From Chitinophagaceae bacterium (lineage in GTDB: Bacteria; Bacteroidota; Bacteroidia; Chitinophagales; Chitinophagaceae): a stretch of 17,931 nt of DNA. Position 1 is the first letter of the stretch; the number at the start of each line of letters is the position of its first letter. The stretch lies in NCBI GenBank assembly GCA_018061385.1, contig JAGOUF010000005.1:1-17931 (forward strand), given 5' to 3'. The position numbers and the translations under genes were made by a program. The notes beneath the pieces are model-generated. The model did not search any database. It was given only the letters and a program-made list of their open reading frames with translations, and had not been told where the DNA came from. Shown piece after piece: positions 6,932 to 13,420 of the stretch.

Positions 6932-7714
6932 TTAAGCTGGTAAGGTAGCTTTCAACTCCAATAAAAAAGATCTAAATTTTGTTAAAGATTGAACCAATTG
7001 TTGTTGAGTATCGGCTTTCTTTTTATTTTCTTTCAAATACTTTTTTGCTCCATCTACAGAAAACTTTCTGTTGCGTAATAAAAAATAAATAATTTGTAAA
7101 TTCTTAATATCTTCTACTCTAAACAAACGATCGCCTTTTCTGTTTTTTCTCGGTTTTAAAATATCAAACTCGGTTTCCCATGCTCTAATTAGCGATGTGT
7201 TTACATTAAAAAATGCAGCCACTTCTCTAATTGGATAATACAATTTTTTATTCAATATTTCTTCATCTGGCACATTTACCAAGCCAACCTCATCATCCAT
7301 TTCTTTAAAACTTTTTCGTCCACGTTTATTTTTTTTAACAGGAGCAATTGTATCTTTTTTGTTGGTTGATGATGGCTTAATTAATTTGTTGCTTTTAGCA
7401 ATTGGCTCTTTAATTTCAACAGGCTTTTGGGCCAATACCAATTGGGGTTCAACGCTGCTTTGTAAAGACTTTGTGTTTTCTATAGCAGTAGCAGTTTTCG
7501 CCTTTATTTTAACGCCAATATTATCATTTGCAAAAACAATATTGTTGTTGGTTAAAGTTGGGTTTTCATTGAGTGCTTCAGTTGCTTCAACTTTTTCTTC
7601 AACAACTGTTTTTTCTGTAGCTGCTTGTTCAACTATCGCATTTAAAGCAGGTTCTTCAGTGGCAAACATTGCTCCAAATAAATCCAATTGTTGTCCGACT
7701 TTCTTTTTAGCCAT
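6932..7714 (-). CDS. MerR-type transcriptional regulator with long low-complexity N-terminus
   Basis: I place the start at ATG 7714-7712 (260 residues, MAKKKVGQQLDLFG); the frame extends to TTG 7750 but that adds an implausible 12 residues. Residues 1-130 are low-complexity, rich in E, V, T, A, N and K. A basic stretch KKNKRGRKSFKE (about 127-138) resembles an AT-hook-like patch. The MerR winged helix-turn-helix is at about residues 158-230: KLYYPIREVAAFFNVNTSLIRAW (helix-turn-helix), RKNRKGDRLF (wing), then DIKNLQIIYFLLRNRKFSVDGAKKYL. Only about 30 residues follow (a short helix), so there is no C-terminal effector domain. MerR domains normally sit at the N-terminus, so this layout is reversed. 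It leads a probable operon with the thioredoxin-like lipoprotein and methyltransferase. Confidence 0.88.
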   Translation of the reverse strand: MAKKKVGQQLDLFGAMFATEEPALNAIVEQAATEKTVVEEKVEATEALNENPTLTNNNIVFANDNIGVKIKAKTATAIENTKSLQSSVEPQLVLAQKPVEIKEPIAKSNKLIKPSSTNKKDTIAPVKKNKRGRKSFKEMDDEVGLVNVPDEEILNKKLYYPIREVAAFFNVNTSLIRAWETEFDILKPRKNRKGDRLFRVEDIKNLQIIYFLLRNRKFSVDGAKKYLKENKKKADTQQQLVQSLTKFRSFLLELKATLPA

Positions 7715-7818
7715 ATTGTAAAAATAGCAAACCAATGTATTAAAACACAATTGTGTAATTTATTGGTGGATAATATGTAAGTAAGGCTTACTTAATTTTA
7801 TTGTTGTTGCATCAACGT

Positions 7819-7847
7819 TTGGCGTCTTATTAAAATATTTATCTTGC
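7819..7847 (+). promoter_or_regulatory. Candidate promoter for the 3-hydroxyacyl-CoA dehydrogenase gene, near-leaderless
   Basis: TTG at 7819-7821 is followed after 18 nt by TATCTTGC at 7840-7847, matching TAnnTTTG at four of six fixed positions. The start codon begins only 4 nt later, so transcription would start at or beside the ATG. The spacing is right but the -7 match is imperfect. The opposite strand of the same 137-bp gap has TTGGTTTG (7735-7728), 13 nt before the MerR-type start. Confidence 0.35.
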
Positions 7848-7851
7848 ACAC

Positions 7852-8700
7852 ATGAGTAGTATACAATCAATATGTGTTTGTGGTGCAGGAACAATGGGTA
7901 GTGGCATTGCACAAGTTGCAGCACAAGCAGGCTTTACAACCATTCAGTTTGATATAAATGAAACAATGCTTGAAAAAAGTAAAGCCAGCATTGAAAAAAG
8001 CTTGCAGTTTTTAGTTGATAAACAAAAAATAACCAACGAGGAAAAAGTCTATATTTTTAGAAGAATACAATTCACCGCTAACATTAAAGATTGTATTGCC
8101 AATGTTTGTATTGAGGCCATAATTGAAAAAAAAGAAGCCAAAATTTCTTTGTTTAATGATTTGTGGAAAGTAAACAATGGACAAACCATTTTAGCAACCA
8201 ACACATCTTCTATTTCTATTAATGAAATTGCCGAAGGCTTAGAAAGTGCAACCAATATAGTGGGAATGCACTTTTTTAATCCTGCAACTATCATGAAATT
8301 GGTAGAAGTGGTACAAGGAAACTCAACAAGCATTGCAACCGTTGAAACCATTGTAGCACTATGCAAACAAATGAAAAAAGAGCCTGTTGTTTGTAAAGAT
8401 GCTCCTGGTTTTATTGTTAATCGTGTGGCAAGGCATTATTATTTAGAAGCCATGAAATTAATTGAACAAGATCTTGCAACTATAGAAACTGTTGATGCAA
8501 TTATGGAAGCAACAGGTTTTAAAATGGGTCCATTTAAGCTGATGGATTTAATTGGAATGGATATCAATTTTGGTGTTGCCAATATTGTTTGGGAAGCATT
8601 GGGAAAACCCGAAAGGCTTACACCATCTATACTTCAGCAACAAAAAGTTCAATCTGGAAAATTAGGCCGAAAAACAGGAGAAGGTTTTTATATGTATTAA
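7852..8700 (+). CDS. hbd: 3-hydroxybutyryl-CoA (3-hydroxyacyl-CoA) dehydrogenase
   Basis: This 282-residue enzyme oxidises 3-hydroxyacyl-CoA to 3-ketoacyl-CoA with NAD(P), or runs in reverse in C4 metabolism and polyhydroxybutyrate or butyrate routes. The N-terminal Rossmann domain has GAGTMGSG (G11, G13, G16), and D35 ends strand 2 (FDIN). Catalytic and binding residues of the family are present: S119 or S120 in NTSS, H140 in GMHFFNP, E152 in LVEVV, and N190 in GFIVNR. The C-terminal helical domain includes MGPFKLMDLIGMD and ends GRKTGEGFYMY. Length equals the free-standing Hbd enzymes (about 282), so it is not a FadB/FadJ fusion piece. It stands alone without thiolase or crotonase neighbours. 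The choice between a beta-oxidation and a PHB-type role cannot be made from this window. Confidence 0.95.
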   Translation: MSSIQSICVCGAGTMGSGIAQVAAQAGFTTIQFDINETMLEKSKASIEKSLQFLVDKQKITNEEKVYIFRRIQFTANIKDCIANVCIEAIIEKKEAKISLFNDLWKVNNGQTILATNTSSISINEIAEGLESATNIVGMHFFNPATIMKLVEVVQGNSTSIATVETIVALCKQMKKEPVVCKDAPGFIVNRVARHYYLEAMKLIEQDLATIETVDAIMEATGFKMGPFKLMDLIGMDINFGVANIVWEALGKPERLTPSILQQQKVQSGKLGRKTGEGFYMY

Positions 8701-8769
8701 AATATTTGTAGTACAAAAGTTTGCAAATTGAATAATTTGGTTTAAAATGAGGTATAAAATACTTTCATT

Positions 8770-9333
8770 ATGCAAATAATTAAAAGCATACAAAACAGAA
8801 TTTATGAAATAAGAGGCGAAAGGGTAATGTTAGATAGAGACTTAGCCTTTCTTTATGAAGTAGAAACCAAAGTATTGAACCAAGCCGTGAAACGTAATTT
8901 CAAACGCTTTCCACTAGACTTTATGTTTCAGCTTACCAAACAAGAATTTGAAAGTATCAATTTTGAAATTGAAGTAGTTGAAAAGAGTGATTCTTTAAGG
9001 TCACAAATTGTGACCTTAAAAACAGGAAGGGGTCAACATGCTAAATATTTACCTTACGCCTTCACAGAACAAGGTGTTGCAATGCTTAGTGGTGTGCTAA
9101 ACTCAGACAAAGCCATTAACATGAACATTGCTATTATGAGGGCTTTTGTAGAAATAAGAAAACTAACATTACAGCAAATAGATTTTGCCCAACAAATACA
9201 ATTGATAAAAGATAAATTAACTGGCCACGATATTCAGCTCAATGAAATTTATGATGCAATGGAAAATTTATTAGATGAAAAAGCAGCTCAAACAAAATGG
9301 GACAATAGAGATAGAATTGGTTTTAAAAAGTAA
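8770..9333 (+). CDS. ORF6N-domain protein
   Basis: This 187-residue protein starts at ATG 8770. Residues 5-90 form an ORF6N domain: IYEIRGERVMLDRDLAFLYE, then LNQAVKRNFKRFPLDFMFQL. The conserved tail TGRGQHAKYLPYAFTEQGVAMLSGVLNSDKAI runs from about 85 to 116. A C-terminal helical, likely coiled-coil, region covers 120-187. ORF6N proteins are found in phages and, as here, often singly in Bacteroidota chromosomes; they are thought to bind DNA but their roles are poorly known. No phage genes surround it, and composition matches the neighbours, so a recent phage origin is not supported. A perfect 27-bp palindrome lies inside the gene, over the codons for residues 75-84. It follows hbd by 69 nt on the same strand and is closed by a strong terminator. 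Confidence 0.88.
   Translation: MQIIKSIQNRIYEIRGERVMLDRDLAFLYEVETKVLNQAVKRNFKRFPLDFMFQLTKQEFESINFEIEVVEKSDSLRSQIVTLKTGRGQHAKYLPYAFTEQGVAMLSGVLNSDKAINMNIAIMRAFVEIRKLTLQQIDFAQQIQLIKDKLTGHDIQLNEIYDAMENLLDEKAAQTKWDNRDRIGFKK
8994..9020. repeat. Perfect 27-bp palindrome inside the ORF6N gene
   Basis: Arms tttaaggtcacaa (8994-9006) and ttgtgaccttaaa (9008-9020) are exact reverse complements around one central base (9007). It spans the codons for L-R-S-Q-I-V-T-L-K (residues 76-84) of the ORF6N protein. It has the shape of a dimer-binding operator. As RNA it could fold only with a short loop formed by opening the centre. Function is unknown. Confidence 0.85.
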
Positions 9334-9372
9334 GATTGTTTTTGTAATTTTTTCTAGCTTTTTGGCACACAT

Positions 9373-9407
9373 AAAAAAGCCAATTACAAACTGTAATTGG
9401 CTTTTTT
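9373..9407. terminator. Strong bidirectional intrinsic terminator
   Basis: Arms 9373-9388 (aaaaaagccaattaca) and 9392-9407 (tgtaattggctttttt) are perfectly complementary around loop aac. The stem is flanked by A and T runs, so it works on both strands. It sits between the convergent ORF6N and Nfu genes. Confidence 0.95.
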
Positions 9408-9426
9408 ATTTATATAAAAAATTTTC

Positions 9427-10026
9427 TTATTCTGCTTCTGCAACAACTTCCTTTACTTCTGGTATCATTCTTTTCATCATGCCTTCAATTCCAGCCTTTA
9501 AAGTAATCATACTACTTGGGCAGCCACTACAACTACCTTGTAAAGCTAGGTTTACAATGCCATCGTTATAGCTTTTAAATTGTATTGCACCACCATCCAT
9601 TTCTACAGCAGGCTTAACATAGTTTTCTAACAATTCTTTTACTCTTTTCACAATATCATCATCATCTGCACTAACTGTGTTGCTCGATTCTTGTTTTATT
9701 TGTGCTACCTCTTCTTCATTAACAACAACTCCACCATTTTCTAAATAATCTTTTAAAAACTGTTTAATGGTAGGTATTACATCTTGCCAATCATCTGTAT
9801 CAACGGTTTTTGTAAGTGTAATAAAATTGCTGGCAATAAATACACTTTTTATAAAAGGAAAGCTAAACAACTCTTTGGCCAATGGGGATGGACTTGCAGT
9901 ACTTTCATCTTGAAAATCGATGCTCTTTCCAGGGTACAATAATTTGTTTGCAACAAATTTCATTGTCTCCGGATTGGGTGTCATTTCTGTGTATATACTA
10001 ATAATTGGATTGCCTGTTTTAATCAT
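9427..10026 (-). CDS. Nfu-type iron-sulfur cluster scaffold/carrier protein
   Basis: This 199-residue protein carries and delivers Fe-S clusters in the cytoplasm. The N-terminal Nfu_N domain (residues 10-95) has YTEMTPNPETMKFVANK and the IKSVFIASNFITLTK strand region. A linker rich in E, S and D leads to the NifU C-terminal domain (about 122-198). That domain has VKPAVEMDGGAIQF and the cluster-binding motif GSCSGCPSS, with C166 and C169. The two-domain order and length match the Nfu1/NfuA-like proteins of Bacteroidota and mitochondria. It starts at ATG 10026-10024 and stands as a single-gene unit, with its own -7 element upstream and the bidirectional terminator downstream. Confidence 0.93.
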   Translation of the reverse strand: MIKTGNPIISIYTEMTPNPETMKFVANKLLYPGKSIDFQDESTASPSPLAKELFSFPFIKSVFIASNFITLTKTVDTDDWQDVIPTIKQFLKDYLENGGVVVNEEEVAQIKQESSNTVSADDDDIVKRVKELLENYVKPAVEMDGGAIQFKSYNDGIVNLALQGSCSGCPSSMITLKAGIEGMMKRMIPEVKEVVAEAE

Positions 10027-10046
10027 AATACTTTAATTTAACCATG

Positions 10047-10054
10047 CAAAAATA
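10047..10054 (-). promoter_or_regulatory. -7 promoter element of the Nfu gene
   Basis: The minus-strand octamer TATTTTTG is an exact match to TAnnTTTG and lies 20 nt before the start codon, giving a leader of about 15 nt. No TTG occurs 17-20 nt upstream, so only the -7 element is supported. The rest of the 10027-10166 gap has a small TTTTCG/CGAAAA hairpin but no clear terminator. Confidence 0.5.
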
Positions 10055-10166
10055 ACCCTTTGCTATGGTGTATGCTGTTTAGCAAATTGTATAGAGGGGC
10101 TTTTTTCGTTTATCGAAAACAAAAACACCCAATTCAAAAGGTTGACCTTGCTCAAATACGGCTGTT

Positions 10167-10748
10167 TTATAAATTATTTAACAGCTCTTGTACAGTTGGT
10201 CGTTTTCTATAATCTTTATTAAACCATATATACTTAAAGTTTCCTTTTGTATCAATAATATAAACAGCAGGTACAGGTAAAACATTATCAGTATTGCCAT
10301 TTACTTTTTCAAAATCAACACCAAAGCCTTTATAGCGTTCAAGTGTTTTATCATCAACAGTAAAATTTACGCCATACGTTTTTACAATGCTGTTTGTAGT
10401 ATCGCTAATAATGGCAAAACTTGCTTTTGTTTTTTCGATTGTTTTATCAACGCTTTCGTTTTTTTCTGGAGTAATTGCTACCACTGTAACATTCTTCTCG
10501 GTAAGCAAATACAAAGAATCGTTCAATGCTTTAAGTTGTTTGTTACAATAAGGACACCAATAGCCACGGTAAAATAAAATTACAACTGGCCCGTTTTTGG
10601 TTGCTTTTTTTAAATCAAACAAATCTCCGTTGTGTGTAATACTGCTAATGTTTGGAGCGGCATCGCCAATAGCAAAACTTGATTGCTGACTAAAACTTAA
10701 AACTGAAATCAACAAAACAGAACATAGAAGAACAAACTTTTTTTGCAT
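10167..10748 (-). CDS. Exported peroxiredoxin-like (AhpC/TSA) protein
   Basis: I place the start at ATG 10748-10746 (193 residues) because a clear signal peptide begins there (MQKKFVLLCSVLLISVLSFS, cut near residue 20). An in-frame ATG at 10817 would bury this signal behind 23 unlikely residues. The mature part is a thioredoxin-fold peroxiredoxin-like domain. AIGDAAPN leads in, and FYRGYWCPYCNKQL carries C65 and C68 as a CxxC. VAITPEKNES, FAIISDTTNSIVKTYGV and VPAVYIIDTKGNFKYIWFNKDYRKRP follow. Proteins of this type reduce peroxides or act as periplasmic thiol oxidoreductases. The CxxC favours a PrxQ-like or redox-relay mechanism. It is transcribed away from the ExbD gene, with 88 nt between the start codons. 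Confidence 0.88.
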   Translation of the reverse strand: MQKKFVLLCSVLLISVLSFSQQSSFAIGDAAPNISSITHNGDLFDLKKATKNGPVVILFYRGYWCPYCNKQLKALNDSLYLLTEKNVTVVAITPEKNESVDKTIEKTKASFAIISDTTNSIVKTYGVNFTVDDKTLERYKGFGVDFEKVNGNTDNVLPVPAVYIIDTKGNFKYIWFNKDYRKRPTVQELLNNL

Positions 10749-10836
10749 AACATTTTTTGGGTAATACGAAATAAAACATAAACCCTTACATCGTATGGAA
10801 AAAATAACGAATGGCATCTAAAGAAAAACAACTGCT

Positions 10837-11352
10837 ATGGCCGACCTTCAAACCAATCAACCCCAACAAAAAGGAAGCTTTAAAAGAAAAACACACAATA
10901 CAAGGGTAGATTTAACCCCAATGGTAGATTTGGGTTTTCTGCTTATTACTTTCTTCATTTTTAGTACATCGTTAAGCAAACCATCGGTTATGAAAATGAA
11001 TTTGCCCAAAGACGAAGGCGTTGAAAACCTTACACCAATTGCACAAAGTAAAGTGCTTACAATTTTGCCAACAGCCAACAATAAAATTTTGTACTATTTT
11101 GGTAACGATGTACAACACATGCAAACAACAAATTTTGGAAACTTAGGTATTAGAAATATTATACAGCAAAAACAACAACAAGTAAAGCAACAATTTGGCA
11201 ATACAAAAGAAACCATTGTTTTAATTAAGCCAACAGAACAATCTACTTATCAAAACCTAGTAGATATTTTAGATGAAATGTTGATTAATGACGTGACTCG
11301 TTATATGTTGTTAGATGTTACAAGCACAGAAAAGGCAATGGTAAAAAACTAA
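10837..11352 (+). CDS. exbD: ExbD/TolR-family biopolymer transport protein, lone copy
   Basis: This 171-residue inner-membrane protein has one N-terminal transmembrane helix (about 29-48) and a periplasmic domain. The sequence before and in the helix, RVDLTPMVDLGFLLITFFIF, is the family signature. D31 matches the membrane aspartate used for proton flow in ExbD and TolR. The periplasmic part includes VKQQFGNTKETIVLIKPTEQSTYQNLVDILDEM, the usual closing segment. ExbD normally forms a motor with ExbB that powers TonB-dependent receptors. No exbB or tonB is in this window, so it must pair with one encoded elsewhere. It ends 4 nt before the convergent pdxH gene, with no terminator between. Confidence 0.93.
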   Translation: MADLQTNQPQQKGSFKRKTHNTRVDLTPMVDLGFLLITFFIFSTSLSKPSVMKMNLPKDEGVENLTPIAQSKVLTILPTANNKILYYFGNDVQHMQTTNFGNLGIRNIIQQKQQQVKQQFGNTKETIVLIKPTEQSTYQNLVDILDEMLINDVTRYMLLDVTSTEKAMVKN

Positions 11353-11356
11353 TTTT

Positions 11357-11998
11357 TTATGGAGCCAAACGTTCTTTAATCCAAGCTTGCTCTACTTTTC
11401 TGTATTGAATTCTATCGTGTAAACGGCTGCTTCTGCCTTGCCAAAATTCAATTAAAGTTGGCATTACTCTGTAGCCACCCCAATGATCTGGTCTAGGAAT
11501 ATTATCACCACCAAATGCTTCTGTATATTTTTCTACATTTTGCTCAATTACTTGTCTATACTCAATAATTGCACTTTGATGTGATGCCCAGGCACCAATC
11601 CTACTACTTGCTGGGCGGCTATTAAAATATTCATCACTTTCTTGCTCACTCACTTTTTCAACCACACCTTCAATTCGTACTTGTCGTTCAAGTTCTTTCC
11701 AAAAAAACACCAATGCAGCTGTTGGATTATTGCTTAATTCTTTACCCTTATCGCTTAAATAATTAGAAAAAAATACAAAGCCTTTTTCATCGTAACCCTT
11801 TAATAATACAATTCTAGCACTAGGTGTATTTTTAGGAGTAACAGTAGCTAAGGTCATAGCATTTACTTCATCAATATTACTTTTTGTAGCATCGTTCCAC
11901 CAATTTGTAAATTGATTGATGGGGTTGGCGGCAGCATCGGTTTCATCAAAAGAAGCCAACTTATAATCTTTTCTAATATCTGCAATAGAGGTATTCAT
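11357..11998 (-). CDS. pdxH: Pyridoxamine 5'-phosphate oxidase
   Basis: This FMN enzyme oxidises pyridoxine or pyridoxamine 5'-phosphate to pyridoxal 5'-phosphate, in vitamin B6 synthesis and salvage. I place the start at ATG 11998-11996 (213 residues, MNTSIADIRKDYK), close to E. coli PdxH (218). The TTG at 12019 lies inside the promoter element, so it cannot be the start. Family features follow in order: MTLATVTPKNTPSARIVLLKGYDEKGFVFFSN, LVFFWKELERQVRIEG, YFNSRPASSRIGAWAS, then the C-terminal IEFWQGRSSRLHDR with the substrate-binding R-L-H, ending WIKERLAP. It is a single-gene unit with a well-matched promoter. Confidence 0.97.
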   Translation of the reverse strand: MNTSIADIRKDYKLASFDETDAAANPINQFTNWWNDATKSNIDEVNAMTLATVTPKNTPSARIVLLKGYDEKGFVFFSNYLSDKGKELSNNPTAALVFFWKELERQVRIEGVVEKVSEQESDEYFNSRPASSRIGAWASHQSAIIEYRQVIEQNVEKYTEAFGGDNIPRPDHWGGYRVMPTLIEFWQGRSSRLHDRIQYRKVEQAWIKERLAP

Positions 11999-12016
11999 AT
12001 TGTGTTTTTTGCTGTG

Positions 12017-12045
12017 CAAATGTATTTAATTCTAGTTCTTCACAA
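12017..12045 (-). promoter_or_regulatory. pdxH promoter, full Bacteroidota -33/-7 match
   Basis: On the minus strand TTG (12045-12043) is followed after 18 nt by TACATTTG (12024-12017), an exact TAnnTTTG. The element ends 18 nt before the pdxH ATG, giving a leader of about 14 nt. This is the best promoter in the window and supports the shorter pdxH start. Confidence 0.75.
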
Positions 12046-12121
12046 TATGACAAACATCACAAAGAAATTGTTTATGCATTGCATAGTTTAGCACAGATGT
12101 TTTTAAATAATTCTTTTGTTT

Positions 12122-12129
12122 TATATTCG
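12122..12129 (+). promoter_or_regulatory. Candidate -7 element for the CorC-like gene, near-leaderless
   Basis: TATATTCG matches TAnnTTTG at five of six fixed positions and ends 4 nt before ATG 12134. Transcription would start at the ATG. At the -33 position only TTT is found. Confidence 0.35.
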
Positions 12130-12133
12130 ACCT

Positions 12134-13390
12134 ATGGGAGATGTGTCTACTATTATAGGTATTGTAAGTACCATTGTTTTAATTGGTTTTTTTGCTGGTT
12201 ACGAAATTGCTTTTGTAAGTGCCAATAGATTGGGAATTGAACTCAAGAAAAAACAAGGAATTAGAAGTGGAATTATTGTTTCACAATTTTTAGAAGAACC
12301 AGCAAAGTTTATAGGGAGCTGTTTGGTGGGCATGAATATTTTTTTAGTTATTTATGGCTTGCTGTTTAGTCAATTATTAAAAAATTCTCTTTGGAATCCT
12401 TTTGATATTAAGAATGAATACCTAAAATTGGTGATAGATACTTTTTCATCTACTGCTATTGTACTCATTTTTGGAGAATTTTTGCCCAAGGCAATTTTTA
12501 GGGCGAAGAACGATGTATTGTTGAATTTTTTTGCACCGGTTGCAAACTTTTTTCATGGTTTCTTTAAGCCGGTAGCCAACTTTTTTGTAAATATTTCACA
12601 ATGGGTTTTAAAGTATTTATTTAATTTAAGATTGGATGAAAAAGAGGAAGCTTTTTCTCATGTAGATTTAGAACATTTTTTTCAGCAAACGAAAGAACAA
12701 GACGATGACAATGAAGAGTTGAATAAAGAATTGTTTGAAAATGCGTTGGGTTTACCAACTGTTAAAGTACGCCAATGTTTAGTGCCAAGAACAGAAATAG
12801 AAGCACTAGAAATTAATACACCTATAGAAAAAGCAAAGCAACATTTTATACAAACCCAACTTACCAAATTGGTTGTATACAACGAAAGCATTGACAATAT
12901 TGTTGGCTATATTCATCAATTGGATTTATTTAAAAAACCTAGCGATATAAAATCTATTTTATTGCCCATACCAGCCATACCAGAAAGTATGAGTGCAACA
13001 GATTTAATTAGTAAGTTTACTAAAGAAAGAAAAAGCATTGCTTGGGTTGTAGATGAGTTTGGTGGAACAAGTGGAATTGTAACAATGGAAGATGTATTAG
13101 AAGAAATTTTTGGTGAAATTGAAGATGAATACGATACCGATGAATTTGTAGAAAAACAATTGGCCGAAAACGAATTTATTTTTAGTGGAAGATTGGAATT
13201 AGACATGTTGAATGAAAAGTATAATTTAGATTTTGAAGTTGAAGAATCTGAAACACTATCTGGCTACATCATTAACAAATACGAAACAATACCCAAACAA
13301 AAAGAAACCATTATAATTGGAAATTATCAGTTTGATATATTGAGTGTAAGCGATACAAGAATAGAAACGGTTAAACTAAAACTACTATAA
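12134..13390 (+). CDS. CNNM/CBS/CorC-domain membrane protein (hemolysin C/CorC family)
   Basis: I place the start at ATG 12134 (418 residues, MGDVSTIIGIVSTIVLIGFFAG); the frame reaches a TTG at 12116. The CNNM (DUF21) membrane domain covers about residues 1-185: FFAGYEIAFVSANRLGIELKK, GSCLVGMNIFLVIYG and FGEFLPKAIFRAKND. A pair of CBS domains follows at about 200-325, with VRQCLVPRTEIEAL and AWVVDEFGGTSGIVTMEDVLEEIFGEI, the classic second-CBS ending. A CorC_HlyC domain closes the protein (about 335-418). Family members are linked to Mg2+ and other divalent cation transport or homeostasis; the 'hemolysin' label is historic. In Bacteroidota similar proteins are sometimes named GldE, but no gliding gene lies nearby, so I do not use that name. 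The kinase gene follows after 30 nt. Confidence 0.92.
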   Translation: MGDVSTIIGIVSTIVLIGFFAGYEIAFVSANRLGIELKKKQGIRSGIIVSQFLEEPAKFIGSCLVGMNIFLVIYGLLFSQLLKNSLWNPFDIKNEYLKLVIDTFSSTAIVLIFGEFLPKAIFRAKNDVLLNFFAPVANFFHGFFKPVANFFVNISQWVLKYLFNLRLDEKEEAFSHVDLEHFFQQTKEQDDDNEELNKELFENALGLPTVKVRQCLVPRTEIEALEINTPIEKAKQHFIQTQLTKLVVYNESIDNIVGYIHQLDLFKKPSDIKSILLPIPAIPESMSATDLISKFTKERKSIAWVVDEFGGTSGIVTMEDVLEEIFGEIEDEYDTDEFVEKQLAENEFIFSGRLELDMLNEKYNLDFEVEESETLSGYIINKYETIPKQKETIIIGNYQFDILSVSDTRIETVKLKLL

Positions 13391-13420
13391 AAAAGCCTTA
13401 AAATCCATTTATCTAATTCA

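Noticed and set aside
8770..9333. The ORF6N gene as evidence of a prophage.
   Set aside because: No integrase, structural or lysis genes surround it. Such genes are common as single chromosomal copies in Bacteroidota.
10079..10177. A 32-codon open stretch on the minus strand after the peroxiredoxin-like gene, with protein-like composition and a TAA stop at 10081-10079.
   Set aside because: It has no ATG, GTG or TTG start (it begins ATA ATT), is bounded by a stop, and is short enough to be chance. It could be a gene remnant, but nothing supports that.
10749..10817. N-terminal extension of the peroxiredoxin-like protein from ATG 10817.
   Set aside because: It would place 23 residues before a clear signal peptide and occupy most of the divergent promoter gap.
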